DNA from: Rhodocollybia butyracea | Lineage: Eukaryota > Basidiomycota > Agaricomycetes > Agaricales > Omphalotaceae | Reading direction: 5' to 3' | DNA: 64,000 nt | Assembly (NCBI GenBank): GCA_015501585.1 | Contig: JADNRY010000030.1 | Coordinates: 124,001 to 188,000 of the forward strand | In this document: piece by piece, positions 45,972 through 56,550 of the stretch | Layout: each line of letters opens with the position of its first letter | Numbering within the stretch: position 1 is the first letter of the stretch | Program-made: the position numbers and the translations under genes | Notes under the pieces: model-generated | What the model saw: only the letters and a program-made list of their open reading frames with translations | Database searches by the model: none | Told to the model about the DNA's origin: nothing

Positions 45972-46925
45972 ATGACGAACTCGCCAGTGGACCAATCTTC
46001 TCGATCGCAGACCCCCAGTCTTTCTCCTGTACAGTCTTCGCCTAGTACCGATCCTGCTCCCGATAACTCTGCTGGCGACAAAAAGCGCAAACAGCACCGT
46101 GCAAGTACAGCTGAACGTCGAGCTTCTCACAATGCTGTCGAGCGACAGCGCAGAGACACGTTGAATGGACGGTTTCTCGTAAGATTCACACATTGTCTTG
46201 CTATGGTATGTCTTGTCTCATTTGTATTAGGACCTTGCCGCCATTCTTCCCAATGTATCTCGAATTCGTCGTCCGTCAAAATCAGCGATTGTTAATTCAT
46301 CAATCGCTTACTTGCACGCCTCTCGTAGGCATCGCCTCTTGGCTTCTCGCGAACTTCGCCTTCTCAAGTTTGAAGCTGATGCTCTACGTCGTGAACTAAA
46401 TGACTGGCGTGATAGAGCTTCAATTCGTCGTGTCGAAGAACCTATTCGAAGCGACGCATTTAGCCTTATTCTCAGCGGTGAGCTAGAGATATTGCCTGTT
46501 GAGGGCGACAATGAGGATGGCGAAGAGGGCGAAGAAGACAACTCTGACCATGCTTTCGAAGCGTCTGCTGCATCTGCTTCCATGCAGTCGTCACCAGTTG
46601 CATATACGCCATATCCCATGCAACCCCAGATGTCAGGTCGCCCTCCCATGCCAATGATTGCAACTCCTGGTGGCATGGCAGTCGAGAATCCGGCTGCTGC
46701 CTACAACACAATGGGTGGTGTTCCTGAGCCTTTCTCTCCCCACAACATGGGAGACCCAGTTGTGCTGAACAAGTGGGTTGACCCATATAGAGGGCCGAAA
46801 CCTTTCGTGGGGAGCTCCCGCATGAAAACCGAAAGTACTTCGAGCAGGGATGGAACGACAACGGTATGCACCCCAACATGGCTGTTCATGTTGGTATGAC
46901 CAATAGTGCTCCGTATGGAATGTAG
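45972..46925 (+). CDS. basic helix-loop-helix transcription factor, one base missing
   Basis: Exon 1 (45972-46178) codes a Ser/Pro-rich leader and the basic region plus helix 1 (RRASHNAVERQRRDTLNGRF), with the His-Glu-Arg contacts of E-box (CACGTG-type) binders. Exon 2 begins at 46231 with the loop and helix 2 (RIRRPSKSAIVNSSIAYLHA), followed by a coiled coil (RELRLLKFEADALRRELNDW). An acidic stretch and a Pro/Met-rich tail follow. At 46809-46812 (GGGG) the open frame stops making sense: it would end in 30 odd residues at 46899, while adding one G gives FVGELPHENRKYFEQGWND and ends in NSAPYGM at a TAG at 46923-46925. I take the latter as the real C terminus. A 29-nt intron (46807-46835) would also restore the frame but is very short. 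Confidence 0.83.
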
Positions 46926-47771
46926 GTGACCTCGAGAGGACTGCGTCATCAGTCGTCGTCTTGTACCCCTTCCAAGTCCTTCAATACTTGCTTTCCTTCA
47001 ATTCACCTCCATTTATCACGGTAACATTTTATCACATCCCATAGACTCTTTCAACTTGTCGGTTTTCTGCGCACTCCTATTTACAATATCTTGTATCATA
47101 CTTGTTCTTGCAGCGTGTGCTGGCTGGTATCGGGGCTGCATAAGGACGCATATGTACAACAGGCCTGCTGAATCTGAAAATATCAAGTTGTAGTATTTAA
47201 CATGTATTTTGGCGACGACCACAGCTATACTTCACAAATATCGCTTTATGTGGAAGTTTTTTGAGCACTATGATCAGCTTCGACTTAGTGTTAGAGGCCA
47301 TGCCCAGGATGAAGCTTGGGAGAGTCAGTCATTCAAATATGTTCCAAGTTACGGAATCCGTCCCCTCGTAACTTCCTTCACCCTGCTTTGTTCCTTTCCT
47401 CCTCCTTCAAGGGTTGGGTTGGATAAATATGAAACTGCCTGTAACCATGGGAGCCCTGGATAGACATAGTACTTATCTCTACACAGCAGTCGTCTTATTA
47501 CTTACTCGGGTCCGCACTGGGTCCCCATCCCTATTCGCCTACCACAGCACACCACGCCTCCATTCTCTCACTACTTATCTTCTCGCCATCAGAAGATAGT
47601 TTTTCGCCCCCCTTCTAGAAACGTGGGTATACGATGGAAGGAGTACAATAGCACACAAAAAATACGTTGATTGTTATGAAAGGATACCCAGACGCATATT
47701 AGCTTGACCTTGAACTTACAGTCTCGAAATATATAAGTCGTGTATGCTAAGACAGGGTCTCTAGAATAATT
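46926..47771. other. convergent 3' intergenic region, no gene seen
   Basis: Lies between the stop codons of the bHLH gene and the minus-strand orphan. Only short frames without family resemblance occur. It should hold both 3' UTRs. Confidence 0.45.
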
Positions 47772-49806
47772 TCAGCTTTCTAACGATTCGTGTCTCCCAT
47801 CCCAGGATTCGATACTATCTTGTGAGCCTATCATTGATTTGACTGGCACCGTATCTAGAGTAGAACTAGTCCTCTTCTGTCGTATCAGAGGATCAGGAGC
47901 AATCTTATCCAGAGTATCCAGCAGGTTGTTCTAAGCAAATTAATAGCCACGACGCACCGCAAGCCTATCTACGACGTACCTTAAGAACGTCGAGATCTGC
48001 CGCCTCCATGTTGACAGAATATCCAGAGCTTTGAGGGGGCACTTTTGTAGCCGGAATTCTGCTACTCGTCATCCGGTGATGACGATTAGACGATAACGTT
48101 CGACGGAGTTGAGATGGCTGGTCAATAGGAACAACGGTCCGAGCGACAGATTTAGAGGATGAACGCGAGGGTGGAATAAACCGGAAAGGATTGGGTGACG
48201 TTAAGCCATGGCCGGTGTCAGGTGAGGAAAGCTCTGGAAGAGACGCACGCAAAAACGCTTCTTCATTATTCTCTTTGGCGTGAGCCACTTGATGGTCGAG
48301 GGCAGGATCGCTCGAGGTAGCTAGAGGAAGCTCCCGATCGGAACTTGATTTGTTGACCTGTACATACGAGTCGTTCGAATCATCACCGGAAGGCTGGTCA
48401 CTTGAAGGAGGCAGACTGTCAAGGTCGTCGATGATCGCAGATGGTTCGATTACAGAAGGCTTGGGATATATGGGCACCTTGGATTCAGAGAAATGGGAAA
48501 TATCACGCGCGAATGGTATCCACTGAAAGTCTAGACTGGTGTAATCCACTTCGTAGGGAGTATCCAGAGAGTCAGATAAGGCGTCACCAGTTGGATTGTC
48601 ATAGTAGATAGGTGGCCGAGAAGACATATATGCGGGTCCGGGAGTAGAAAAAGCATTGGGCATTTCGGAGCGATGATTCCAGTCGTCGTTGTCGGGATCG
48701 GGATAGCATTCTGGGGAGCAAGAAGGGAGAAAAGACGTTGGCGGCGGATTTAGAGGCAACGGCAACACATTACGAGCGTCATTGGGACGATAACACTGGA
48801 TCGGATCATAATTTGGAATTGGCGGAGTAGAAGCAGAAGGATAGAGAGAAAAATTCAACGCAGCATTGTCTTCGACTGGAGCAAGATAGTCTATTTGGTG
48901 ATGGCTCGCATTTGTATGCGGCTGAGCAAGCGAAAATTCAGGGGAAATGGAGACAAACGATCTCGGTGGGCTAGGTTGGCATATAGACGAAGCAGGTCCG
49001 GGAGTCGAGAAAGGTTGGTTTTGGAACGAAGGTGGATCGCAAGGATCAGGCAAATTAAGTTCAGCAGAATTGTGGAATGCACGAAACGCGATGGGAGACT
49101 GGAGAGCAGGAGCAGGATCTGCTTCGGGTGGTTTGAGCGGAGCTTTAAATGCAAATATCTCTTCAGAATCTTGTGAGATTTGTATTGAGCTTTCATTCCG
49201 CTTAGACTTTGGCAAAAGGAGGCGAAGAGGATGTTTCTTTGTCAAGGTAGTAAAAGTCTCGGAGAGCCAAGATGGTAAGGGAGCTGTGCAACGTGTATTT
49301 TGAGAACCCTGCAAGAGGTAGCATAAGTATGGAAAAAGAATACTATCCAATTGCGTACTGTGTCTTCCTCGTCGGCGTCCATGCCGTTTCGCATCTTGAT
49401 CACAGAGAAGTCCTGCCCTAGTGCACCAGCTTGCAGCCCTTCATAGGCATCCACAGGAGTCCGTGGAACTCCATAGCTACTAACTGAAGAACCTGAAGAG
49501 CGAGAGCGATGTCTATCTGATTTTGTGGGAGATCTGTAAGTCGCATTCATCGTTTCTACCATTCTATCGAGGCGCGAATTCAGGCCAGTTGTTTTGCGTC
49601 GCTTTGCATCTACAAAAGGTTGTGAGGCATGTTTATTGGTAAGAGAGGGTAAGAGAATCGCGATAAAGACAAACATTGTTGCTGAAATCCTGTTCTGAGC
49701 ATAAAAATGGTGAAATGCATGATTTCGCGAGATCAACGTAGGCTTACCCGTTTTCAGCCGCGTCCTCCGCGAATAATTCTGAAAATACGCGACTTTTCGC
49801 CGGCAT
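47772..49806 (-). CDS. Ser/Pro-rich protein of unknown function
   Basis: Minus strand. The main exon runs from about 49314 to 47981. It is joined at the 5' end, across a 52-nt intron after MRNGMDADEEDT, to an exon coding DAKRRKTTGLNSRLDRMVETMN, and at the 3' end, across an intron after LDVLK, to NNLLDTLDKIAPDPLIRQKR and a TGA at 47772-47774. The body is acidic, low in complexity, and twice contains the motif STPGPA(Y/S)(M/S)S. No known domain, signal peptide or membrane segment is seen. The first exon may be MPAKSRVFSELFAEDA (start 49806), but the donor there (49747) leaves the wrong phase by one base. If so, the safe start is the ATG at 49562. Likely a lineage-specific disordered protein. 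Confidence 0.55.
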
Positions 49807-49986
49807 TCAGGAAAGCGAAGAGGATATAAAGCGTGGGCGTCTAATTTCTCATGCTATATGCCGCCGTCATCGGACGGCAAGAACTTTGCTAAGTAATCTA
49901 CTATTATTATGTATACTTATACCTGACCTTTCTCGGCTCTTTGAGTCTTTCAAATTTTCGTTTGTGTCGCTGTTCCACCATTAGGA

Positions 49987-52368
49987 ATGAGTGTCAAGAG
50001 GATATCCGACCTTCCAGTATATGTACCCGTACATCCTATCCCTAAAGCAAAACCTGCCAATCGCTTGTTGCTTGCTCTCATTTTAGGCTTAGCTGGTTGT
50101 CTCGGTCTCCTTGCTCTCAATTCGCAGGATACTCCTCTACCACACAGGCTAGTCGAGTCTATACCCCTTCGAAATCCATCGTACTTGATTGAAGCACACA
50201 ATGGAGCTGTTGCTTCAGAGAATCTCCGGTGCTCAGAGATGGGAGTGCAAATCATGAAGGAAGGAGGTAATGGACTCGATGCTGCAGTTGCGTCTTGTTT
50301 GTGCATTGGTGTTGTAAACATGTTCTCGTAGGCAACTTCTATATCTTGACAAACACAAGTAACTAAACGCCGGGCTGCTGCTAGCTCGGGAATCGGTGGC
50401 GGAGGTTTCCTAACGATCCGTGTCCCACCTTCGGGTGCGGATTCGCGGTCAGAGGTGTTCGTCGTTGATTTTAGAGAGACTGCACCATCACTAGCCAACA
50501 CGACAATGTTCTCTCCCGGTGGAAACTCGTCAGTGTTTGGAGGATTGGCAGTAGCCGTTCCTGGCGAAATTCGTGGCCTGGCAGAAGCGCATCGGAGATG
50601 GGGACAGCTACCTTGGAAGCAAGTTGTTCAGCCCGCTGCAGAACTCGCACTTGAATGGAACGTAGATGTAGAATTATCGAGACGTATCCCGGTAAGACTT
50701 GTGCTCCCCATAATCTGATGGCATTACCCACAACCGGTGAAACAGTGGTTTGCTGATCTTATGCTTCACAATCCTGACTGGAGTTCTATATTTGCGCCTC
50801 GCGGTCGCTTTCTCAAGCAAGGCGAAGTAATTCGGCGGACCAATCTATCCAGAACATTATCTATCATTGCCTCTGAAGGGCCTGATGCTTTTTACAAGGT
50901 AGTTCGTCAATTTTCTTCAATTCAGCCTCACTCATTGGAGTACAGGGTCCTATTGCAGACTCTCTTGTCCGTAAAATTCATGCCACTGGAGGCATTGTTT
51001 CCAATGCAGATTTTGAAAACTACACGGTCAAGGTTTATCCTGCTCTGGAGGGGAGCTATATAGGCAAGAAAATCTATGTTGCAGACGCTCCTACATCTGG
51101 CCCATGTCTGTACAGTTTTACTTTTTTTTTGACTGATCGCTAACATTGGGTGTAGCATTCTTGCATATGCTTAACCTTCTGGAGAAATATGATTTTGACT
51201 TCAGTACAGGAGTTAACATTCACCGACTCGTCGAAACCATGAAATTTGGGTTTGCAGCCCGGCAAGTTCTTTGTTTCGCTGGCTTTTTTTGCTTGCTTAC
51301 CGGCTATATATACAGCACTAGAATCAGCGATCCTGCTTTTCGCAATGATACCGAAATTATCGATGAGATACGTACAAAGGCGTTCGCCGATGCTATAAGG
51401 AAAAATCTTACAGATGTAAATTGTCCATCGCTTTCTCAATGATAAAGACTCAATCCTTGCCCTCAGGATCGCACTCACCCTGCAGAATATTACAACCCGT
51501 TGTTTGATACACCTGAAGATCATGGAACTGCGAGTATCTCCAAAGCATTAAAAGTGCTTAGTCCTGACAATTATTTACCCAGAGTCACATTTCGGTCCTC
51601 GATAAAAATGGGATGGCCGTCTCACTTACCAGTACTGTCAACACTGTCTTTGCGTCGCAAGTGCTCGATCCGGAGACTGGCATCATCTTAAACAACGAGG
51701 TATCCGCTACTGATAGTTTCTTGAGTATCCACTGAGCGAGGGAACCCTGTAGATGGATGATTTTAGCATTAAAGGCGCACCAAACGCCTTTGGTCTATGG
51801 CCTTCCCCTTGTACGTTTCTATCTGAGCCTTCGATAACTTCTGACGGGCTTTATTTTAGATAACTACCCAGAACCTGGAAAGCGTCCTCTTTCATCCATT
51901 ATTCCCGCTGTAATAGAAAACGCCGATGGATCGTTCTATCTTTCTATGGGTGGCTCTGGTGGATCGCTTATTCCTACCGCGGTGCTGCAAGTGTTCCTCC
52001 ATGTCTTAGATGGCAAGAACCCCCTCGAGGCAGTCGAGTCTGGACGCCTGCATGATCAAATTTACCCTGCCATCACCATTGCGGACAGCACATATCCTGA
52101 AGACTTACTGGATACTCTCATAACTAGAGGACACAACGTAACTGGTGAGAGCGGCGTTTACGATGTTTCTACCATCCAGTGAATTAGGTTGCATTTAGTT
52201 TTGGATACCAATCGAGTCGCAGCAGTTGTCAACATCGTGGTCCAAAATGAGAATGGTACAATCTTTGGTAGGTTATTGTTTTTCTCATCTAGCTCCAAAA
52301 AATGACGGGACATGCTTTTAATAGCTGCTAGTGATGCAAGAAAGAATGGGATTGCGGCTGGATACTAG
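49987..52368 (+). CDS. gamma-glutamyltransferase (glutathione hydrolase)
   Basis: Begins with a short cytosolic tail and a signal anchor (LLLALILGLAGCLGLLAL), so a vacuolar or secretory membrane protein. Large-subunit blocks: AVASENLRCSEMGVQIMKEG, NGLDAAVASCLCIGV, SSGIGGGGF and FRETAP. The autoprocessing site and nucleophile Thr is in GTSHISVLDKNGMAVS. Small-subunit blocks include ILNNEMDDFS, RPLSSIIPAVI and GGSGGSLIPTAVLQ. The enzyme cuts the gamma-glutamyl bond of glutathione and its conjugates. Two introns are GC..AG: 51262-51315 (donor GCAAGT) and 51530-51582 (donor GCGAGT). The second begins directly after the codon of the catalytic Thr, so correct use of a GC donor is needed to form the active site. 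The last exons give NGIAAGY and a TAG at 52366-52368. Confidence 0.92.
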
Positions 52369-52705
52369 TCGGTGTCAATAACCTCTGGCCTCAGTTGTGG
52401 TCAGACGACCTACAGGCAAATAATATGTCGCGAGATGAGCGCACCGCGCAGTTGGGCCATGTCACTGTCGATTCTAAGCCCCGCGGCGATGTCAAGCTTA
52501 TCCTGTGTAGTTAATTATGTCGTATAAATATACTGAAGCCCCTGGGCCTGATGAGAGGCCTGGCCTGAGGGATGGCTTGAAAATGGACATTGATCGACTG
52601 ATTTGGTCGACTTCGGGATTTTCGGGATTTTTCGGGGTATGATTTTCCGGGGTCTTGCTGACACGTCGATTAAGCTTAAAGCCTCTTAGCTTACCTCCAT
52701 CGCCA

Positions 52706-54107
52706 ATGCCCACAGAACTAGATCTCATAGGATCATACACGGGCCTGTTGAGCCTTGCGTGCTTCTGCATCTACACTGGTGCCTTTGGCTCCCTACCCGT
52801 TCGTCACGCAGATATTCTTTGCCATCGTCGTTTGTAGGTTAATGGAAAAAGCAGAACGTGAGATCCGGAGCAAAGAAAGATGGAACAGACGACGAGGATG
52901 AAGACGAAGAAGAACCAGAACGCCTTTCTCTTGATGACGCCTGGTTTTTCCCTATTGTAAGTACTTTAACTTGTGATATTTGCCATTTTCACAAGATTCA
53001 CACTGTTTAGATTGGATCTGTGGTGCTTTTTGGTTTGTTCCTTGTAATCAAGTATTTTGGGAAGGAATGGGTCAACTGGATCTTGGGATGGTATTTCTCG
53101 TTTGCTGGTATTGGTTCAGTGTGGAAGGTAGCGCTTCTAATACGATCTCAGATTCTGTGGGACCAACTAAATTGTGGTTTAGTCTTCAGTCTCCCTCACG
53201 CGCTATGTTCTTGGCCCTCAGAAATGGAAAGAATTTGAACGATTTTCTCTTGCCGTCAAAAAAGGCCATGTCAGTAAGTGGTGCTGAGTTACTTGTTGCA
53301 AAACATATGGACCAACACTCTTTTAGATATATTCTCATTAAATTGGCGGACACCTTCCCTCGTGCTTTTACCTTTGGCAGTGATTCCTTCGGTGTTGTAT
53401 AGGTATTCGCCAGCTAGCCGAAGATCTGCGTTGCTCACGGATGTGCTATCGATCTCATTTTCACAAAACGCACTATCCCTACTAAAGGTCGACTCTTTCA
53501 AGACTGGTACTGTCCTTCTATCAGGTCTCTTTTTGTATGACATCTATTGGGTTTTCGGAACTCGCGTTGTAAGTTTTCTTGGTGCATATCCATATGTTTT
53601 CTTCAATTCATTGTCTGGGCTCTCAAATCAGATGGTTGAAGTTGCAACTTCTCTCGATGTCCCCATCAAGTTACTTTGGCCGAAATCACTGTCATTCTCC
53701 GATGAAAATGGATTCACTCTCTTAGGACTTGGTGATATCGTAATCCCAGGAGCGTTTGTCGCGCTCGGGCTGCGTTACGATTATTACCGCCATGTGAAAA
53801 AAGAAAATAGAAGTTCATCGGCATCTTTCAGTAAACCTTACTTCTACGCCTCGTTGGTGGCGTATGTCGCGGGATTGGTTACCACAATGACTGTAATGCA
53901 CACGTTCAAGGCCGCACAGCCTGCCCTTCTATACCTTAGGTGAGTGCAAACCCATGCATTGAATATCCTTGCGTTTAAGTTGAATTATCAAGCCCTGCGT
54001 GCATCTTGTCGTTCCTCTTGACGGCTTTCTTTCGAGGAGAATTCAAAGATGCTTGGAATTGGGTTGATGGATCAGAATCAAACAAGGAACATGACAAGAA
54101 AGAGTAG
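52706..54107 (+). CDS. signal peptide peptidase (presenilin-family aspartyl protease)
   Basis: Multi-pass membrane protein with the presenilin/SPP signatures: the first catalytic Asp in GLFLYDIYWVFGT, the second in LLGLGDIVIPGAF, and the PAL motif in AAQPALLYL. Other segments are MPTELDLIGSYTGLLSLACF with FCIYTGAFGSLP, a charged loop (DEDEDEEEPERLSLDDAW), FFPIIGSVVLFGLFLVI and DVPIKLLWPKS. It cleaves leftover signal peptides and tail-anchored proteins inside the ER membrane. It ends in NKEHDKKE, a Lys-rich tail close to the KKxx type of ER retention signal. Six or seven exons. The first intron (donor at about 52800) has an uncertain acceptor, because the frame just after the nearest tag contains a stop; aag or cag at about 52850 fits better. 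Confidence 0.9.
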
Positions 54108-56550
54108 TATCTTTTGACAAGACTGCTCAATTCCATCTTTACTCGCGATACTCTCGAGCGAAATCGAATATGAGCCCCGTAGCACCTCCGATTGGTTCAG
54201 AGACTGTTGTAAGTTTTGTATGGTTTCTCTGGCATTGAAGGCCGTCTTCAGTATCGATATAAGGTGTGCGCAGTGCAAAGACGATGTCATGTCCAAAGCT
54301 AATGCTTCCCGCTTGCATTTGATTCTTTTTGAGTTTCGGAGCGAGTGGAATTGAGCACCCCCTATTAGCAGTTCCTTATTGATGTCAAATATGGCGTTGG
54401 CATACGCTATATCTTCAAGTTACATATTGATTTCATCCTTCTGTTCGATGAAAGGTTTCAAGAGCTGTCGTTTCGATCACCAGAGATTTATGGGCTCTAG
54501 TAAGATGCTCAATCTGAGGACCTCAGACACCGGTGCCGGTCTAGGCCTTTTTTCTTGGAGCCGTGCTCCCGCCCCGCACATATATTCGAATCTGGACCAC
54601 GGGGATCACTTCTCCAGTAAGTCCAGTAAGTGTGGTGCCTCATGATAGTGCTCAGCAGCCTCCACTAGCCTCCACCGTTCCAAGTCTCCAACATCGTCGA
54701 CAAGGCATGTTTAAACTTTATTTCCATCAGAATCCTTCCCACTCCTTACTTTACTCCAGTCCCGAGATTTATTTTCAGTGCTTCACATCTTTCAAGCACA
54801 ACCAAGCAGCCCCGGTCTTCATACGAGACTTCGTATCGGACACCCTTCAAGTAGCTGCAACTGGTTTCATCCTCACATGGCTGCTTCAATGAGAGGGATG
54901 GTGGGGTGTATTTTGTCATTCAAGAAGTAACCCAACAGAGGCGAAGAAAGACTGAAAGATGAAGGGGCCGAATTGTACAGGGAGACGTACTCAGTTTTGG
55001 GAGGAGAGGGGTAAGAAGGTTAAAAGCTATTGTACATACTTGTTTTTATAGCTGCGCGACTCGAAAGATAAGCGATAAGGGAAGGTCGTGACTATATACC
55101 CATATGTATGATAGCGGCTCTTGCAGCAGTTATTCCGAGCTATGTACGTATCAGAGATAGTACTCGCGCGTTCGTTAACCATGAACCCATATCTATTTAT
55201 CTACTTATCTGATAGCGTCAAGATAGTACGGTCAAGGCAAGTACGGGCCCAATCATGTAACAGTAGCCGGATGTATGCGCGTTCAGATATGAATTTAATG
55301 TGTTACCTCCAAATTGAAGTAGAGAATGTTGACTTGGAGATTCTAAGAGGCTAGATTAGCTATGACTGTAGGCAGGCTTGTGCAAGCTGAGCGTTCATCA
55401 CTACTATGTATTATGATTGCCGGAAGATGCCAGGAAGTGAGTTTGAGTACTATAGATGAGCGTGTCCTCCCAATTTACTCGGATCGCCACGCAAGGGGTA
55501 ATAGTTGAACTGAATGACCTTGATATAGCCGTATCGAATGAATCGTTTCACTCCACTAATCATAACTTGAATCATGAAAGATATTCTACGCTTTGGCCTC
55601 AATTACGTGATGCACTAGTTATGGCTGTTCCCAGGGATGTTTAACTTAGTCTCTGTATCTCTAGGGATAAAAGTTACAGAAGAATTTATAGATTTCTGTT
55701 TTGGCATTGGAGCTCGAAAACTTAGCAAAGACGCTACGTCCCTCGGGGAAACACTTCCAAATTTCACAGGTTTCCTGTGTATAGCGCAAGGTCAGAGTTA
55801 ATAAAAATTAATTAGATCTGGTGAAGGAGTCCAATAGTTCAGCCCGAATTTGTAAAACTGGATCGTTTCATGTGATTAATGCAAGATTTCTCTCCAGTAG
55901 GCGATTCGGAGGCTGAGTAGTTCGCAGGACTTAAATCCATTTGAAACGAAACAACTCTCCTATTGGAAGAGAAACTCTGGGCTACTCTGGCCGAATTTTT
56001 GACTAAAAAATCGCATTTTTGAGTGTCATGGCTGTCAGTAATTGTTTTTAAAGATCAGATGAAATTTCGATCGTAAATCGCAGAAGTTGAATGAAATTTT
56101 CGGTCAAACTTTGACATTTTTGGTATATTTGGACTCAAGGATAATATTTAGCTCTCCTATCCACCCGTGTTCTCCCGCCCCCACCACTGGAACCGATACC
56201 TGAGCAGGAACAGCTGAGCTATTATTGCTCAGTAATTGATTCGATTTCGCGAGTGAAGATCTGAGTAAATTCAAACTTGTAGTGAGGGAAGATCATAACA
56301 TAACCGTGGCGGAAAAGAGCTGAGGAAATATTTGTTATTCATTGAGTTTGATGCGAAATAGGGTTTCAGGGGTCCTAATGATTTAGCAGCGTTTTCCTTT
56401 CCCAGGTCTTTTCCCGGCCTTGCGGTCTTTTTCTTCCTCGGTGTGCCGGACCGAAGATGTAAAACAAAGTAGTGGGCAACTTGGAACTGGTCAGTAACAA
56501 CTTATTTCGTGGAATGTATGCTGATGTTTTCTTACTCCACATCTAGCATG
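54108..56550. other. long intergenic region upstream of the GATA factor gene
   Basis: About 2.4 kb without a supported gene on either strand. Frames such as 54379-54645 or 55121-55354 are short and have no family resemblance. A long regulatory upstream region and 5' UTR are common for nitrogen-control GATA genes, so this may be promoter. I see no transposon ends or tandem repeats. Confidence 0.45.

Noticed and set aside
52600..52670. Short repeated ttcgggatttttcggg motifs upstream of the signal peptide peptidase gene
   Set aside because: Only two or three imperfect copies; too little to call a repeat array.
54108..56550. Search for a transposon or decayed gene in the 2.4-kb gap
   Set aside because: No terminal repeats, no reverse transcriptase or transposase motifs, and no long frames found by eye.
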